NCBI GenBank assembly: GCA_963830455.1
Contig: CAWHMT010000002.1
Location: 992,001-1,056,000 of the forward strand
Direction: 5' to 3'
Length of the DNA stretch: 64,000 nucleotides
Source of the DNA: 20CM-2-65-7 sp963830455
GTDB lineage: Bacteria > Gemmatimonadota > Gemmatimonadetes > Gemmatimonadales > GWC2-71-9
Below are positions 33,892 to 42,234 of this stretch, piece by piece (position 1 is the first letter of the stretch; each line of letters opens with the position of its first letter). The notes beneath the pieces were generated by a model. The model searched no databases. It was not told the DNA's origin and worked only from the letters and a program-made list of their open reading frames with translations. The translations under genes were made by a program, and so were the position numbers.

Positions 33892-35164
33892 CCGCGTTGC
33901 AGTTCTCGCCCTGGCGGCGATGCTGTCGTGGCGTGTTCTGCCGGCGCAGGACACCACGCAGGTCGCGCAAGACACGACGCAGCTTCCTCAGGATACGCAG
34001 GCCGTCGCCGCTTTTCAGGGGCAAGTTCCCACGACGCATACCGTCTCGCGCGGTGAGACCCTGTGGTCCATCGCGCAGATGTATTTCAACGACCCGCTGC
34101 TGTGGCCGGAGATCTACCGTCTCAATACGAGCATCGTCGAGGACCCGCACTGGATTTATCCGGGCGAGGTGCTGAATCTCGCGGCGATGTACGTCGTCGC
34201 GCAGGGTGGTGACACGGTCGTTGCGGTCGCGTCGGACACCACGGCGTTGGCCGCCGACACCGTGCGGGCGGTGGGCGACACCGTCGTCGCCGTCGTGCCG
34301 CTCGACACCGCGATCGCGCCGATCGACACGATTGCGGCCGATACGGCAATGTTCGTCGTCGAGGCGCCGCCGCCGCCGATTTCCGAATCGAACGAGACGA
34401 TGTTCGACCGGCGCCGCACGAATCGGCAGATCGTCCAGGATGTGCTGCGGGCCTACACCAACCAGCCGTATCGCCCGCTGCGCCCCGGGGAATTCTACGC
34501 CGCCGGATTCCTGACCGAGAGTGAGCGACTGCCGTGGGGCCAGGTCCTCGGCTCGACCGCGACCTCCGCCATTCACCGGCTGTCGGAGCACACCTCCGCG
34601 ACCTTGTACCAGGAGATCTCCGTCCGGCCGCCGCACAACGCCTCCTATCACGTGGGTGATTCGCTGCTGCTCGTGCGCATCGATCGCGGGATCGAGTTCG
34701 GCCAATGGGGCGAGGTCGTGGTCCCAACCGGCATCGCGCGCGTGACGTCGATTGAGGAGCAGCAGGTGCTCGCGGAGGTGGTCTCCCAATTCGGGCGGAT
34801 CCATGACGGCGAGCTCGCCATGCCGCTCGAGCCATTCCGCGATCCCGGTCAGGTCCGTCCGGTCCCCGTGGCGGAAGGCCTCCGGGGCAAGGTGATCGCG
34901 CCCCGCGATGCTCGCGTGATCGCCGGCGCGCAGCAATACTTCTTTATCGATAAGGGCCGCCGGGACGGCGTCGCGCCCGGCGACGTATTCGAGGTGTACA
35001 AGCCTGCGGAAGTCGGCATCGGAACGGCGTCCGAGGAAGTGCGGGCGGTCCTGATGGTCGTGCACACCCGCGAGCGGTCCGCCACCGGCCTGTTGATTCA
35101 GATCATGCACCCTGGACTCGACCGAGACCTGCCGGTACGCTTGATTCGGAAAATGCCTTCCTAG
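33863..35164 (+). CDS. Exported LysM-domain protein
   Basis: 433 residues from ATG 33863, with GGAGG at 33852-33856. Signal peptide residues 1-29 (SSRVAVLALAAMLSW, cleavage near LPAQD). A Thr/Asp/Gln-rich stretch leads into a LysM domain at about 55-105 (THTVSRGETLWSIAQMYFND, WPEIYRLN, WIYPGEVLNL), a peptidoglycan-binding fold. The central part is rich in DTV/DTA repeats, and the C-terminal half has repeated beta segments (YHVGDSLLLVRIDRGIEFGQW, APRDARVIAGAQQYFFIDKG) with no enzyme motif I recognise. Probably a periplasmic cell-wall-anchored protein. Confidence 0.75.
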   Translation: MRRTTISRSSRVAVLALAAMLSWRVLPAQDTTQVAQDTTQLPQDTQAVAAFQGQVPTTHTVSRGETLWSIAQMYFNDPLLWPEIYRLNTSIVEDPHWIYPGEVLNLAAMYVVAQGGDTVVAVASDTTALAADTVRAVGDTVVAVVPLDTAIAPIDTIAADTAMFVVEAPPPPISESNETMFDRRRTNRQIVQDVLRAYTNQPYRPLRPGEFYAAGFLTESERLPWGQVLGSTATSAIHRLSEHTSATLYQEISVRPPHNASYHVGDSLLLVRIDRGIEFGQWGEVVVPTGIARVTSIEEQQVLAEVVSQFGRIHDGELAMPLEPFRDPGQVRPVPVAEGLRGKVIAPRDARVIAGAQQYFFIDKGRRDGVAPGDVFEVYKPAEVGIGTASEEVRAVLMVVHTRERSATGLLIQIMHPGLDRDLPVRLIRKMPS

Positions 35165-35170
35165 AAGGCG

Positions 35171-35195
35171 GCCGGACCTGCGTGGGCAGGCCGGC
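35171..35195 (+). terminator. GC-rich hairpin after the LysM gene, possible terminator
   Basis: GCCGG-A-CCTGC (35171-35181, bulged A), loop GTGG, GCAGGCCGGC (35186-35195): ten base pairs. There is no T tract, so intrinsic termination is doubtful; the gap to hemX is only 43 bases. Confidence 0.4.
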
Positions 35196-35207
35196 CCGGT
35201 ATCTGCC

Positions 35208-36008
35208 GTGATCGTTACGCTCCATCTCGTTGCTCTGGCGCTCTATGCGCTTGCGACGGTGCTCGCATTGGCTCCGTTCATGGGGCTTCGGAGCCCGCCG
35301 CGCGCCCTCGCCATCGCGTTCCCCTGTGCCGGTGCGGCCGCGCAGGTCGTCGCCCTTTCCCAGCTCACGCTCGTAGGCCTCGGTCCGGCGCTGTCGATGT
35401 TGGCGCTCTGTCTTGTGCTGCTCCAGCTCGCGAGCGAGCGCCTGTTGCGGGGCTCCGCGGTATCGTTCTTCGCTGCTCCCCTGGCGACGGGACTCGTCGG
35501 GCTCTCTGTCTTGAGTGGACTCACCCCCGGAACCGAGATCGCCGCCAGTCGTACTACGTGGTTGGCGCTGCACGTCGCGCTGAGTGTCCTGGGGCTCGCG
35601 CTCATGGCGCTTGCCTTCATCGCCGCCGCGCTCTATCTGCTGCAGTTTCGTGAGCTCAAGGCGCGACGCTTTGGCCAGGTGTACCAGTTGTTCCCACCGC
35701 TCGAGCGGCTCGACCGGCTCAACCGCTTTGCCCTGGTCGCCGGATTCCCGGCGCTGACGGTCGGCCTGCTGCTCGCCGTGGGCTACGGAGCGCGATTCTC
35801 GGGAGGTGCCGGGCTGCAGGTTGCAAAGGCGCAGCTGGTTTGGGGTCTCTTCACCTGGGTCGTGCTGGGCTGGGCCGTCTGGGTTCGCGTCGTGCGCCGC
35901 TGGGACGGCAGGCGCGCGGCCCTGGCGAGTATCGCCGGCTTCTCCGCGGTGTTGCTGGTGTACGTCGCGCTGAAGCTTGTGCAGCCCGGCGCCGCACGGT
36001 TCCTGTGA
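35208..36008 (+). CDS. hemX: HemX/CcsA-family integral membrane protein
   Basis: 266 residues from GTG 35208, with about eight hydrophobic helices. The pattern of TTWLALHVALSVLGLALMALAF, LKARRFGQVYQLFPPLERLDRLN and AKAQLVWGLFTWVVLGWAVW followed by RRWDGRRAALASI matches the cytochrome-c-assembly HemX family. HemX proteins sit next to hemA and are thought to influence glutamyl-tRNA reductase levels or haem handling. Here it overlaps the hemA region at the GTGA 36005-36008, which supports the name. Confidence 0.75.
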   Translation: MIVTLHLVALALYALATVLALAPFMGLRSPPRALAIAFPCAGAAAQVVALSQLTLVGLGPALSMLALCLVLLQLASERLLRGSAVSFFAAPLATGLVGLSVLSGLTPGTEIAASRTTWLALHVALSVLGLALMALAFIAAALYLLQFRELKARRFGQVYQLFPPLERLDRLNRFALVAGFPALTVGLLLAVGYGARFSGGAGLQVAKAQLVWGLFTWVVLGWAVWVRVVRRWDGRRAALASIAGFSAVLLVYVALKLVQPGAARFL

Positions 36009-36022
36009 CGGAGCTAGCGGCG

Positions 36023-37287
36023 ATGGGTATCAAGGTCCTGGGCGTCAACCACCGAACCGCACCACTCGAGGTGCGGGAGCGTTTCACGCACGGCGCGCAC
36101 GAAGTGCCGGGCGCGCTCGCGCGCGTGCTGGCCGCGGGCGCGAGCGGCGGGGTGCTGCTTTCCACCTGCAACCGCACCGAATTCTACCTGGTGACCGACG
36201 ACGAGCCCCCCCCCTCGACACCGTCTGGTCGCTGCTCGGCGAACGGCTCGCGGCAGCCCCTTCCGGCGGGGCACGCGAATTCGGCTACATCGTGCACGAC
36301 CGCGATGCGGTGCGGCATCTGTACCGGGTTTCCGCCGGGCTCGACTCGATGATCCTCGGCGAATCCCAAATCCAGGGACAGGTGCGCGACGCCTGGGAAG
36401 CGTCGCGCGCGCAGGCCGGTCCCGTGCTGCACCGCCTGTTTCAAACGGCTCTGCACGTCGGCTCGCGCGTGCGTACGGAGACCGCGTTGGGGATGGGAAC
36501 GGCGTCCGCAGCGTCGGCCGCCACCCAGGTCGCGGGAAAAATCTTCGGCGATCTCGCCGGCCGTCACGCGCTGATTCTCGGCGCGGGAGACATGGCGGAG
36601 CTCGCGGCCACCTGCCTGGCCGATCAGGGTGTGCAGATCACGCTGGTCGCGAATCGCACCCAGGAGCGCGCACGCGCGATCGCCGAGCGGCTGGGCGGAC
36701 GGGCGGTGTCGCTGGAGGAGGCCTGGCCACACTTTGCGACGATCGACATCGCGCTCTGCTCGACCGCCGCGCCCCACGCCGTGGTGACCTGGGAACGCGT
36801 CGGGCCGGTGATTGCGCGGCGTCGCGGGCGCCCGTTGTGTGTGCTCGATCTCGCCGTGCCGCGCGACGTCGATCCCGCGATCGCGCAGATCGAGAATGTG
36901 TTCCTGTACGATGTCGACGACCTCCAGACCGTCGCGGCGCAGGCCACTGCGCGGCGCCGCGACGAAATCCCGGCTGCCGAACGCATCGTCGAAGAGGAAA
37001 CCGATCTCTTCTGGGCATGGTACGGCGGCTTGGGCGTCGTTCCCACCATCAAGGAGCTGCGCAGCCGGATGGATCAGCTCCGCACCGCCGAGCTCGAGCG
37101 GGCGCTGCGCCAGCTGAGTGCGCTGAGTCCGGAAGATCGCGCCCGCGTGGAGCAGTTCAGTCAATCCCTCATGAACAAGTTCCTGCACGAGCCCACGCTC
37201 GCGCTGAAGGCGGCGGCCGAGGAAGGACACGGGTACGGCCTGCTCGAGGCGCTGCGACGGCTGTTCGGCATGGAGCCACCCGCGTGA
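36023..37287 (+). CDS. hemA: Glutamyl-tRNA reductase, interrupted by a poly-C frameshift
   Basis: First committed step of C5 tetrapyrrole synthesis. ATG 36023 (GGAG at 36010-36013; alternative GTG 36005) gives MGIKVLGVNHRTAPLEVRER and LLSTCNRTEFYLV with the catalytic Cys49. After a run of nine C at 36206-36214 the homologous sequence continues in another frame: LDTVWSLLGERLA, SAGLDSMILGESQIQGQVRDAW, HALILGAGDMAELAATCL (NADPH domain) and the C-terminal dimerisation helices EELRSRMDQLRTAELERAL-like. Seven or ten C would restore one frame. Since the gene is essential where present, an assembly error is likely. Confidence 0.88.
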
Positions 37288-38288
37288 CGGCTCGAGTCCT
37301 CGTCACGGGGGGCGCAGGCTACATCGGTAGTGTCATCGTCGACCAGCTGCTGGAGCTCGGCGTGCGAGTCGTGGTGCTCGACGACTTGAGCACCGGACAT
37401 CGGGCCGCGGTGGCTCGGGGCGCCGGCCTCATCCAGGGCGGAGTTGGAAACCGCGAGCTGGTCGATGCGATTCTCGAGCGCGAGGCCATCGAGGCGATTA
37501 TCCACATGGCGGCCTTTGCCCTTGTCCCGGAATCAGTTGCCCAGCCTCAGAAGTATGTGACCAACAATGTCACGGCCGCCCGTGTACTGTTGGAGGCGGC
37601 CGGACGCGCGGGGGTGCGCCGGTTCGTCTTTTCGTCGTCGTGCGCCGTCTACGGCCACCCGGCCAAGGTCCCGATCACGGAGGACACGCCGCAGATGCCG
37701 GTGAATCCGTACGGGGAGACCAAGCGGGATTTCGAGCGATTACTGGGGGATGTCGGGCCGAAGCACGGCATGAACGTCGTGAGTCTGCGCTATTTCAACG
37801 CGTCCGGAGCCACGGATCGGCGCGGGGAACACCATGATCCGGAGACGCATCTGATTCCTAACGTGCTCGCGACCGCGCTGGGCAGGCGGCCTGCGTTCGA
37901 GATCTTCGGCACCGACTACCCCACGCCGGACGGCAGCGCGGTGCGAGATTTCGTGCACGTGACCGATATCGCCGCAGCGCACGTTGCGGCGCTGGATGTG
38001 GAGCTCGACGGCGTTGTGCCGGTCGCTGTGAATCTCGGCACAGGTACCGGTCATTCCGTCCGCGATGTGGTGAGTGCCGCACGCCGGGTCACTGGCAAAG
38101 CGATCCCGGCAGTGGAACAGCCGCGACGTGCTGGTGACCCGCCGGTCCTCGTGGCGGCCGTCGAGCGCGCAGCGGAGGTCCTGCGCTGGCGAGCAAAGCA
38201 TTCGAGTCTGGATGAGATCCTGGAAAGCGCGTGGCGCTGGCACCAGGCGCATCCGAACGGTTACCGGGACGACGAAAGGAAAAGCTGA
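37284..38288 (+). CDS. galE: UDP-glucose 4-epimerase
   Basis: 334 residues from GTG 37284, overlapping the hemA stop. GGAGYIGSVIVDQLLELG binds NAD, FSSSCAVYGHP provides the serine, and VNPYGETKRDFERLL the Tyr-x3-Lys pair. SLRYFNASGATDRRGEHHDPETHLIP and YPTPDGSAVRDFVHVTDIA are specific to GalE. It interconverts UDP-glucose and UDP-galactose for surface polysaccharide or galactose metabolism. It lies apart from the nucleotide-sugar block, directly before the tol operon. Confidence 0.93.
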   Translation: MTARVLVTGGAGYIGSVIVDQLLELGVRVVVLDDLSTGHRAAVARGAGLIQGGVGNRELVDAILEREAIEAIIHMAAFALVPESVAQPQKYVTNNVTAARVLLEAAGRAGVRRFVFSSSCAVYGHPAKVPITEDTPQMPVNPYGETKRDFERLLGDVGPKHGMNVVSLRYFNASGATDRRGEHHDPETHLIPNVLATALGRRPAFEIFGTDYPTPDGSAVRDFVHVTDIAAAHVAALDVELDGVVPVAVNLGTGTGHSVRDVVSAARRVTGKAIPAVEQPRRAGDPPVLVAAVERAAEVLRWRAKHSSLDEILESAWRWHQAHPNGYRDDERKS

Positions 38289-39044
38289 GTGGATCCCACC
38301 GCGTTGCTGCAGGTCCGAGGCGCGATTCCCACCACGCCGTGGGAGCTGGTACTCACGTCCAGTCGCGAGACGCAATTCGTGCTGGTGGTGCTCGTCATCT
38401 TCTCGGTGGTGTCCTGGTACCTGATCGTGCTCAAATGGTGGCAGTTCCGGCGCATGCGCCAGCTCGCCGACCGCTTCATGGCGGAGGTCGAAAAGGCGCC
38501 ACGTCTCGAGGATGCGTATCACGCCGCGATGCGCTTGCCCCCGTCGCCGTACAATCGCCTGCTACGCGAAGCCGTCCATTTCTTTACCGAGCTCAAACCC
38601 GGCGCGCTGAAGGGGGGGGGCACTGCGGTGGCGAATCCCACGCCCATCGCCTCGGCCACGTCGTCGACGTTGACGACCACTCAGCTCGAAGCGATGCGCA
38701 TGGTCCTCGCCAAGGAAGTCGCTGCCGAGCGCGACCTGGCCGCGCGCTTCCTTCCGTGGCTGGCCACGTTCGGCTCGGTGAGTCCCCTGCTGGGATTGCT
38801 CGGCACCGTGCTGGGCGTCATGGACGCGTTCATTGGGATCGCCGTCGGCGGCTCGGGCAACATCGCGGCGGTCGCTCCCGGCGTCGCCGAAGCGCTCGTG
38901 ACGACGGTCGCTGGGCTCGCGGTCGCCGTGCCCGCGGTGATGGCCTACAACCTCTACGTCAACCGGCTCGGCCTCTTCGCCGGTGAGCTCGAGGGGTTTG
39001 CCCAGGAAATCATCGGGACCCTCGCTCGGGAAGGACGGATCTGA
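38289..39044 (+). CDS. tolQ: TolQ/ExbB-type proton channel protein
   Basis: 251 residues from GTG 38289. Three membrane segments: FVLVVLVIFSVVSWYLIVLKW near 38-57, FLPWLATFGSVSPLLGLLGT with the conserved TVLGVMDAF region, and VAEALVTTVAGLAVAVPAVM, whose threonines line the proton path. The complete tolR-tolA-tolB-pal-cpoB order downstream identifies it as TolQ rather than ExbB or MotA. Confidence 0.92.
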   Translation: MDPTALLQVRGAIPTTPWELVLTSSRETQFVLVVLVIFSVVSWYLIVLKWWQFRRMRQLADRFMAEVEKAPRLEDAYHAAMRLPPSPYNRLLREAVHFFTELKPGALKGGGTAVANPTPIASATSSTLTTTQLEAMRMVLAKEVAAERDLAARFLPWLATFGSVSPLLGLLGTVLGVMDAFIGIAVGGSGNIAAVAPGVAEALVTTVAGLAVAVPAVMAYNLYVNRLGLFAGELEGFAQEIIGTLAREGRI

Positions 39045-39484
39045 TGGCCGGTCTCGTGGGTGGGAGCGGCGGAGGATTGCGAGGCCACGGCGAACTGCCC
39101 CTCAACGCCGACATCAACGTCACCTCGCTGGTGGACGTCGCCTTCGTGCTCCTCATCATTTTCATGATCACGGCGCCCATCATGCAGGGCGGGGTGGACG
39201 TGCGTCTGCCGCGGGCCCAGGTGCGCGCCATCGAGCCGAAGGAGGGGCTCGTAGTGACCGTCGACAGCGACGGCCGGATCTATCTTGATCAGGCGGCGCT
39301 CTCCTATGACGATTTCCAGGCCACGTTCCCCGCTTTCGTGCGAACGAAACGGCCTACGGGGGTGTATCTGCGGGCCGATGGCCGCGTCCCCTATGCCCGC
39401 GTGGTTCAAGTGCTGGCCGTGATCCGGGCGTCCGGCGTGCAGGATGTGGGGCTCGTGGCCGAACCCGAGGCGATCGACCGATGA
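39044..39484 (+). CDS. tolR: TolR/ExbD-type protein
   Basis: 146 residues. One membrane helix near residues 28-50, NVTSLVDVAFVLLIIFMITAP, carries the conserved aspartate that senses the proton gradient. The rest is a small periplasmic domain (GLVVTVDSDGRIYLDQAALSYDDF). It forms the stator with TolQ. ATG overlaps the tolQ stop. Confidence 0.93.
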   Translation: MAGLVGGSGGGLRGHGELPLNADINVTSLVDVAFVLLIIFMITAPIMQGGVDVRLPRAQVRAIEPKEGLVVTVDSDGRIYLDQAALSYDDFQATFPAFVRTKRPTGVYLRADGRVPYARVVQVLAVIRASGVQDVGLVAEPEAIDR

Positions 39485-40164
39485 GACGACGCGGCCGCAA
39501 TCCGGCCCCCGTGGGAATGGCAATGACCGGGACGCTGTTCGTGCACGGCGTCGTCGGCATGCTGTTGTTCTCGTCGCCGTCGGCCCATCGGACGCTGCCG
39601 CCGACCTACACGGTGCGGTTGATCGCCGCCCCGACCGCCGATCTCGAGGCGCGCAAAGCGCCCGAGGCGTTCGAACGCCCCGCGGAGGAAAAGCCGGCAC
39701 CCGCGCCCGCCGCGAAGACGCCGCGCAGTACCGTCTCCCGCGCGACGCCGCCACCGACGCGGGATCAAACCAAGCGGGAAGCTGCGCCGCGCACCACGCC
39801 CACCACGCAGCCCCTGCCGGGAGAACGGCCCTCGACGGGGAACGACGTCGCGACGGTGAGCACCGAAGGGATCGCGTTCCCGTTCCCCGAGTATTTGCAG
39901 AACATCGTGGGGCAGGTGTTGCGGCGCTGGCAGCGACCCGGTCAAAGCACGCCGCTCGAGGCCGAGGTATCGTTCTTCGTGCATCGCGACGGCTCGGTCA
40001 CCGACCTGCAGTTCATCCGGCGCTCGGGCAACTTCGCGTTCGATCTCGAGGCCCAGGGCGCCGTCGAGGAAGCCGGGCGGTTCAAGGCGTTCGGCATGTT
40101 ACCTGACGGTTGGACCGCCGATGTGTTGTTCGTGCGGTTCTACTTCTCGGGGCAGCGGCAATGA
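39481..40164 (+). CDS. tolA: TolA/TonB-type energy transducer
   Basis: 227 residues in ATGA overlap with tolR. One N-terminal membrane helix (GMAMTGTLFVHGVVGMLLF), an extended Pro/Ala/Lys-rich periplasm-spanning region at about 60-125, and a TonB_C-type domain at about 140-225 (YLQNIVGQVLRRWQRPG, EVSFFVHRDGSVTDLQFIRRSGN). Much shorter than E. coli TolA. Position between tolR and tolB makes TolA the likely role. Confidence 0.85.
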   Translation: MRRRGRNPAPVGMAMTGTLFVHGVVGMLLFSSPSAHRTLPPTYTVRLIAAPTADLEARKAPEAFERPAEEKPAPAPAAKTPRSTVSRATPPPTRDQTKREAAPRTTPTTQPLPGERPSTGNDVATVSTEGIAFPFPEYLQNIVGQVLRRWQRPGQSTPLEAEVSFFVHRDGSVTDLQFIRRSGNFAFDLEAQGAVEEAGRFKAFGMLPDGWTADVLFVRFYFSGQRQ

Positions 40165-41600
40165 ACGCCGTTAGCCGGTTAGCCGGTTGGACGGTTAGCG
40201 GATGCGTTGCGTCATTGTTGCTAACCATCTATCCGTCAAACCGTCTAGCGGCGCAGGACACGTCGGCAATCGACCGCGGCGTCCGCATCGGGATCATCTA
40301 CCGTCCGGGCGTGCGGCCCGGTTTGGTGATGCTGCCGCGGACCGGCGGCGGCGCGGGACTCGATTCGGTCCGGGCGATCCTCGCGCGCGATCTCGACTAC
40401 AGCGACCGGTTCGAAATCATCACGCTGCCGGGCGGCGACTCCATCCGCCTGGCATCGTCGTCCGGAGGAACGCCACCACGGAGCTCGACGTCACGGCGCT
40501 CGTCCTCGGCGGGTACGTCGAGTCGGGGGGGCGCAGCCGCGCGCACCGGATCCCTCAACTATCCCCTGTATCAGGCGCTCGGCGCCGATTTCGCGCTCGA
40601 CATCACGCGCGCCGGCGACACCACGCTTGCGGCACTGCACGACGTTGCGGCGGCGGATATCCGGCGCGCGGTCCGCGCCACACTGCCGCCGCCCACCAGT
40701 CCCGACTTTCGTCAGGCGGTGCATCGACTCGGCGATCAAGTCGTCCAGGCGGCCCTCGGCGTCCCGGGCATCGGCGCGACCCGGGTGCTGTTCGTACGGG
40801 AAGGCAAGGTGTATCAGATCGACCAGGACGGCGCGGATCAGAAGCTCGTGTCGTCCACCGATCGACAGGCCATGTCCCCGGCATGGGCCGCCGACGGCCG
40901 GCACTTTGCGTACATGGAATTCCAAGCGGGAAAAGGTTGGCTCTATCTGCAGGATATGGCGACAGGCAAGCGCATCCCGGTCTCGACGACTGGAACGGCT
41001 CTCGACTTCACCCCCGCGTTTTCGCCGGATCAGCAGACGATGGCGTTCAGTCGCGCCACGGAGGAAGGCACTGATCTGTACACGATCAACGTCAAGAGCA
41101 ACTGTTGCTTACGCCGCTTGACCGTGGGACGTTTTTCAGACAACTTGTCCCCGACGTTCAGCCCTGACGGGCAGCGCATTGCGTTTGTCTCGACGCGCCC
41201 GGGTCTGCCGCAGATTTACGTGATGGCGGCGGATGGAACGGACCAGCAGTTGTTCGCCCCATTCGATTACGGCGTCACCGGGTCGTCCAATGCGCCGGAG
41301 TGGTCTCCCGACGGGCAGTCGGTGGCGTTTCACCGGGACGTGGCGGGGACATTGCAGGTGTTCGTGCTGGACGTGCGGACGCGCACGGTCCGGCAGCTCA
41401 CCTCGGTGGGGCGTAACGAAGATCCGACCTGGGCCCCCGATAGCCGCCATCTCGCCTTCGTTTCCGACCGGTCGGGCTACCGCCAGTTGTGGATTATCGA
41501 TCTCGACACCGGCCGGATCCGGCCGCTGCTACAGCAGAGCGGCGCGCGTCTGCCGGCTTGGTCTCCACGGCTTTCGGAGGCTACTTCAACCACCCCCTGA
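40161..41600 (+). CDS. tolB: Tol-Pal system beta-propeller protein TolB, with a probable compensating indel pair
   Basis: 479 residues from ATG 40161. A signal peptide (residues 1-32, ending NRLAAQ) is encoded by octamer-repeat DNA. The N-terminal domain (IIYRPGVRPGLVMLPRTGG, DYSDRFEIITLPGGDSIR, LNYPLYQALGADFALDI) is followed by a six-bladed propeller with MSPAWAADGRHFAY, LDFTPAFSPDQQTMAFSR and LSPTFSPDGQRIAFVSTRPG repeats. Residues about 97-130 are only Ser/Thr/Pro/Arg/Gly/Ala; the neighbouring frame there reads TTELDVTALVLGGYVESGG with GC at every third position. A missing G near 40452 and an extra G in 40525-40531 would explain it. Confidence 0.87.
   Translation: MNAVSRLAGWTVSGCVASLLLTIYPSNRLAAQDTSAIDRGVRIGIIYRPGVRPGLVMLPRTGGGAGLDSVRAILARDLDYSDRFEIITLPGGDSIRLASSSGGTPPRSSTSRRSSSAGTSSRGGAAARTGSLNYPLYQALGADFALDITRAGDTTLAALHDVAAADIRRAVRATLPPPTSPDFRQAVHRLGDQVVQAALGVPGIGATRVLFVREGKVYQIDQDGADQKLVSSTDRQAMSPAWAADGRHFAYMEFQAGKGWLYLQDMATGKRIPVSTTGTALDFTPAFSPDQQTMAFSRATEEGTDLYTINVKSNCCLRRLTVGRFSDNLSPTFSPDGQRIAFVSTRPGLPQIYVMAADGTDQQLFAPFDYGVTGSSNAPEWSPDGQSVAFHRDVAGTLQVFVLDVRTRTVRQLTSVGRNEDPTWAPDSRHLAFVSDRSGYRQLWIIDLDTGRIRPLLQQSGARLPAWSPRLSEATSTTP
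40169..40251 (+). repeat. Octamer tandem and inverted repeat inside the 5-prime end of tolB
   Basis: Tandem 8-base units CGTTAGC, CGGTTAGC, CGGTTGGA, CGGTTAGC at 40169-40199, then GCTAACC at 40220-40226 on the opposite sense, and CCGTCAAA, CCGTCTAG at 40233-40248, near-complements of TTGGACGG at 40187-40194. The stretch is more AT-rich than its surroundings. It lies within the signal-peptide codons of TolB. Confidence 0.55.
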
Positions 41601-41613
41601 TCGGAGAGACAGG

Positions 41614-42234
41614 ATGAAATCGGTATCGTTGCTCCTCATGCTCGGCTTGAGCGCTGCCACCGTGGTCAGCTCCTGCGGCAAGAAAGCGGCCCCGGAGAAT
41701 CCGACGCCCAACGCGGATTCGGCGGCAGCCGCCGATCGTGCACGGGCGGACTCGATCGCCGCGGCACAGGCTGAAGCGGACCGCCTGGCGCGCGAGGAAG
41801 CGGAGCGCATTGCGCGGCAGCGCGAGGCGGATTCCCTCGCGGCGCTGAGCCGTTCCGCCGAAGAAGTCCGCAACATGCTGGCGACGATGATCCACTTCGA
41901 CTACGACAAGTCGAACATCCGCCCCGACGACATGGGCGCGCTGGATCAGAAGGTCGCGATCCTGCAGGCCAATCCCGATCTGCGGATCCGCGTCGGCGGG
42001 CACTGCGACGAGCGCGGCTCGGACGAGTACAACCTGGCCCTCGGCAACCGCCGGGCCCAGGCCGCCAAGCAGTACCTCGTGAGCCACGGCATCGATGCCA
42101 GCCGCATCGAGTCGCAGTCGTGGGGCGAGGAGCGGCCGATGGTGGACGGCCACGATGAGAGCGCCTGGTCGCAGAACCGCCGGGCCGAGTTCGAAGTCAC
42201 GAGCGGTGGTGACAATCTCCGCCGCCCGTCGTAA
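41614..42234 (+). CDS. pal: Peptidoglycan-associated lipoprotein Pal
   Basis: 206 residues from ATG 41614, with GGAGA upstream. Lipoprotein signal ending VVSSC with Cys21. A charged coiled-coil-like segment at about 40-85 (AAADRARADSIAAAQAEADR) precedes the OmpA_C domain: MIHFDYDKSNIRPDDM, IRVGGHCDERGSDEYNLALGNRRA and the arginine of SQNRRAEFEV, which contact diaminopimelate in peptidoglycan. Anchors the outer membrane to the wall and binds TolB. Confidence 0.95.
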   Translation: MKSVSLLLMLGLSAATVVSSCGKKAAPENPTPNADSAAAADRARADSIAAAQAEADRLAREEAERIARQREADSLAALSRSAEEVRNMLATMIHFDYDKSNIRPDDMGALDQKVAILQANPDLRIRVGGHCDERGSDEYNLALGNRRAQAAKQYLVSHGIDASRIESQSWGEERPMVDGHDESAWSQNRRAEFEVTSGGDNLRRPS

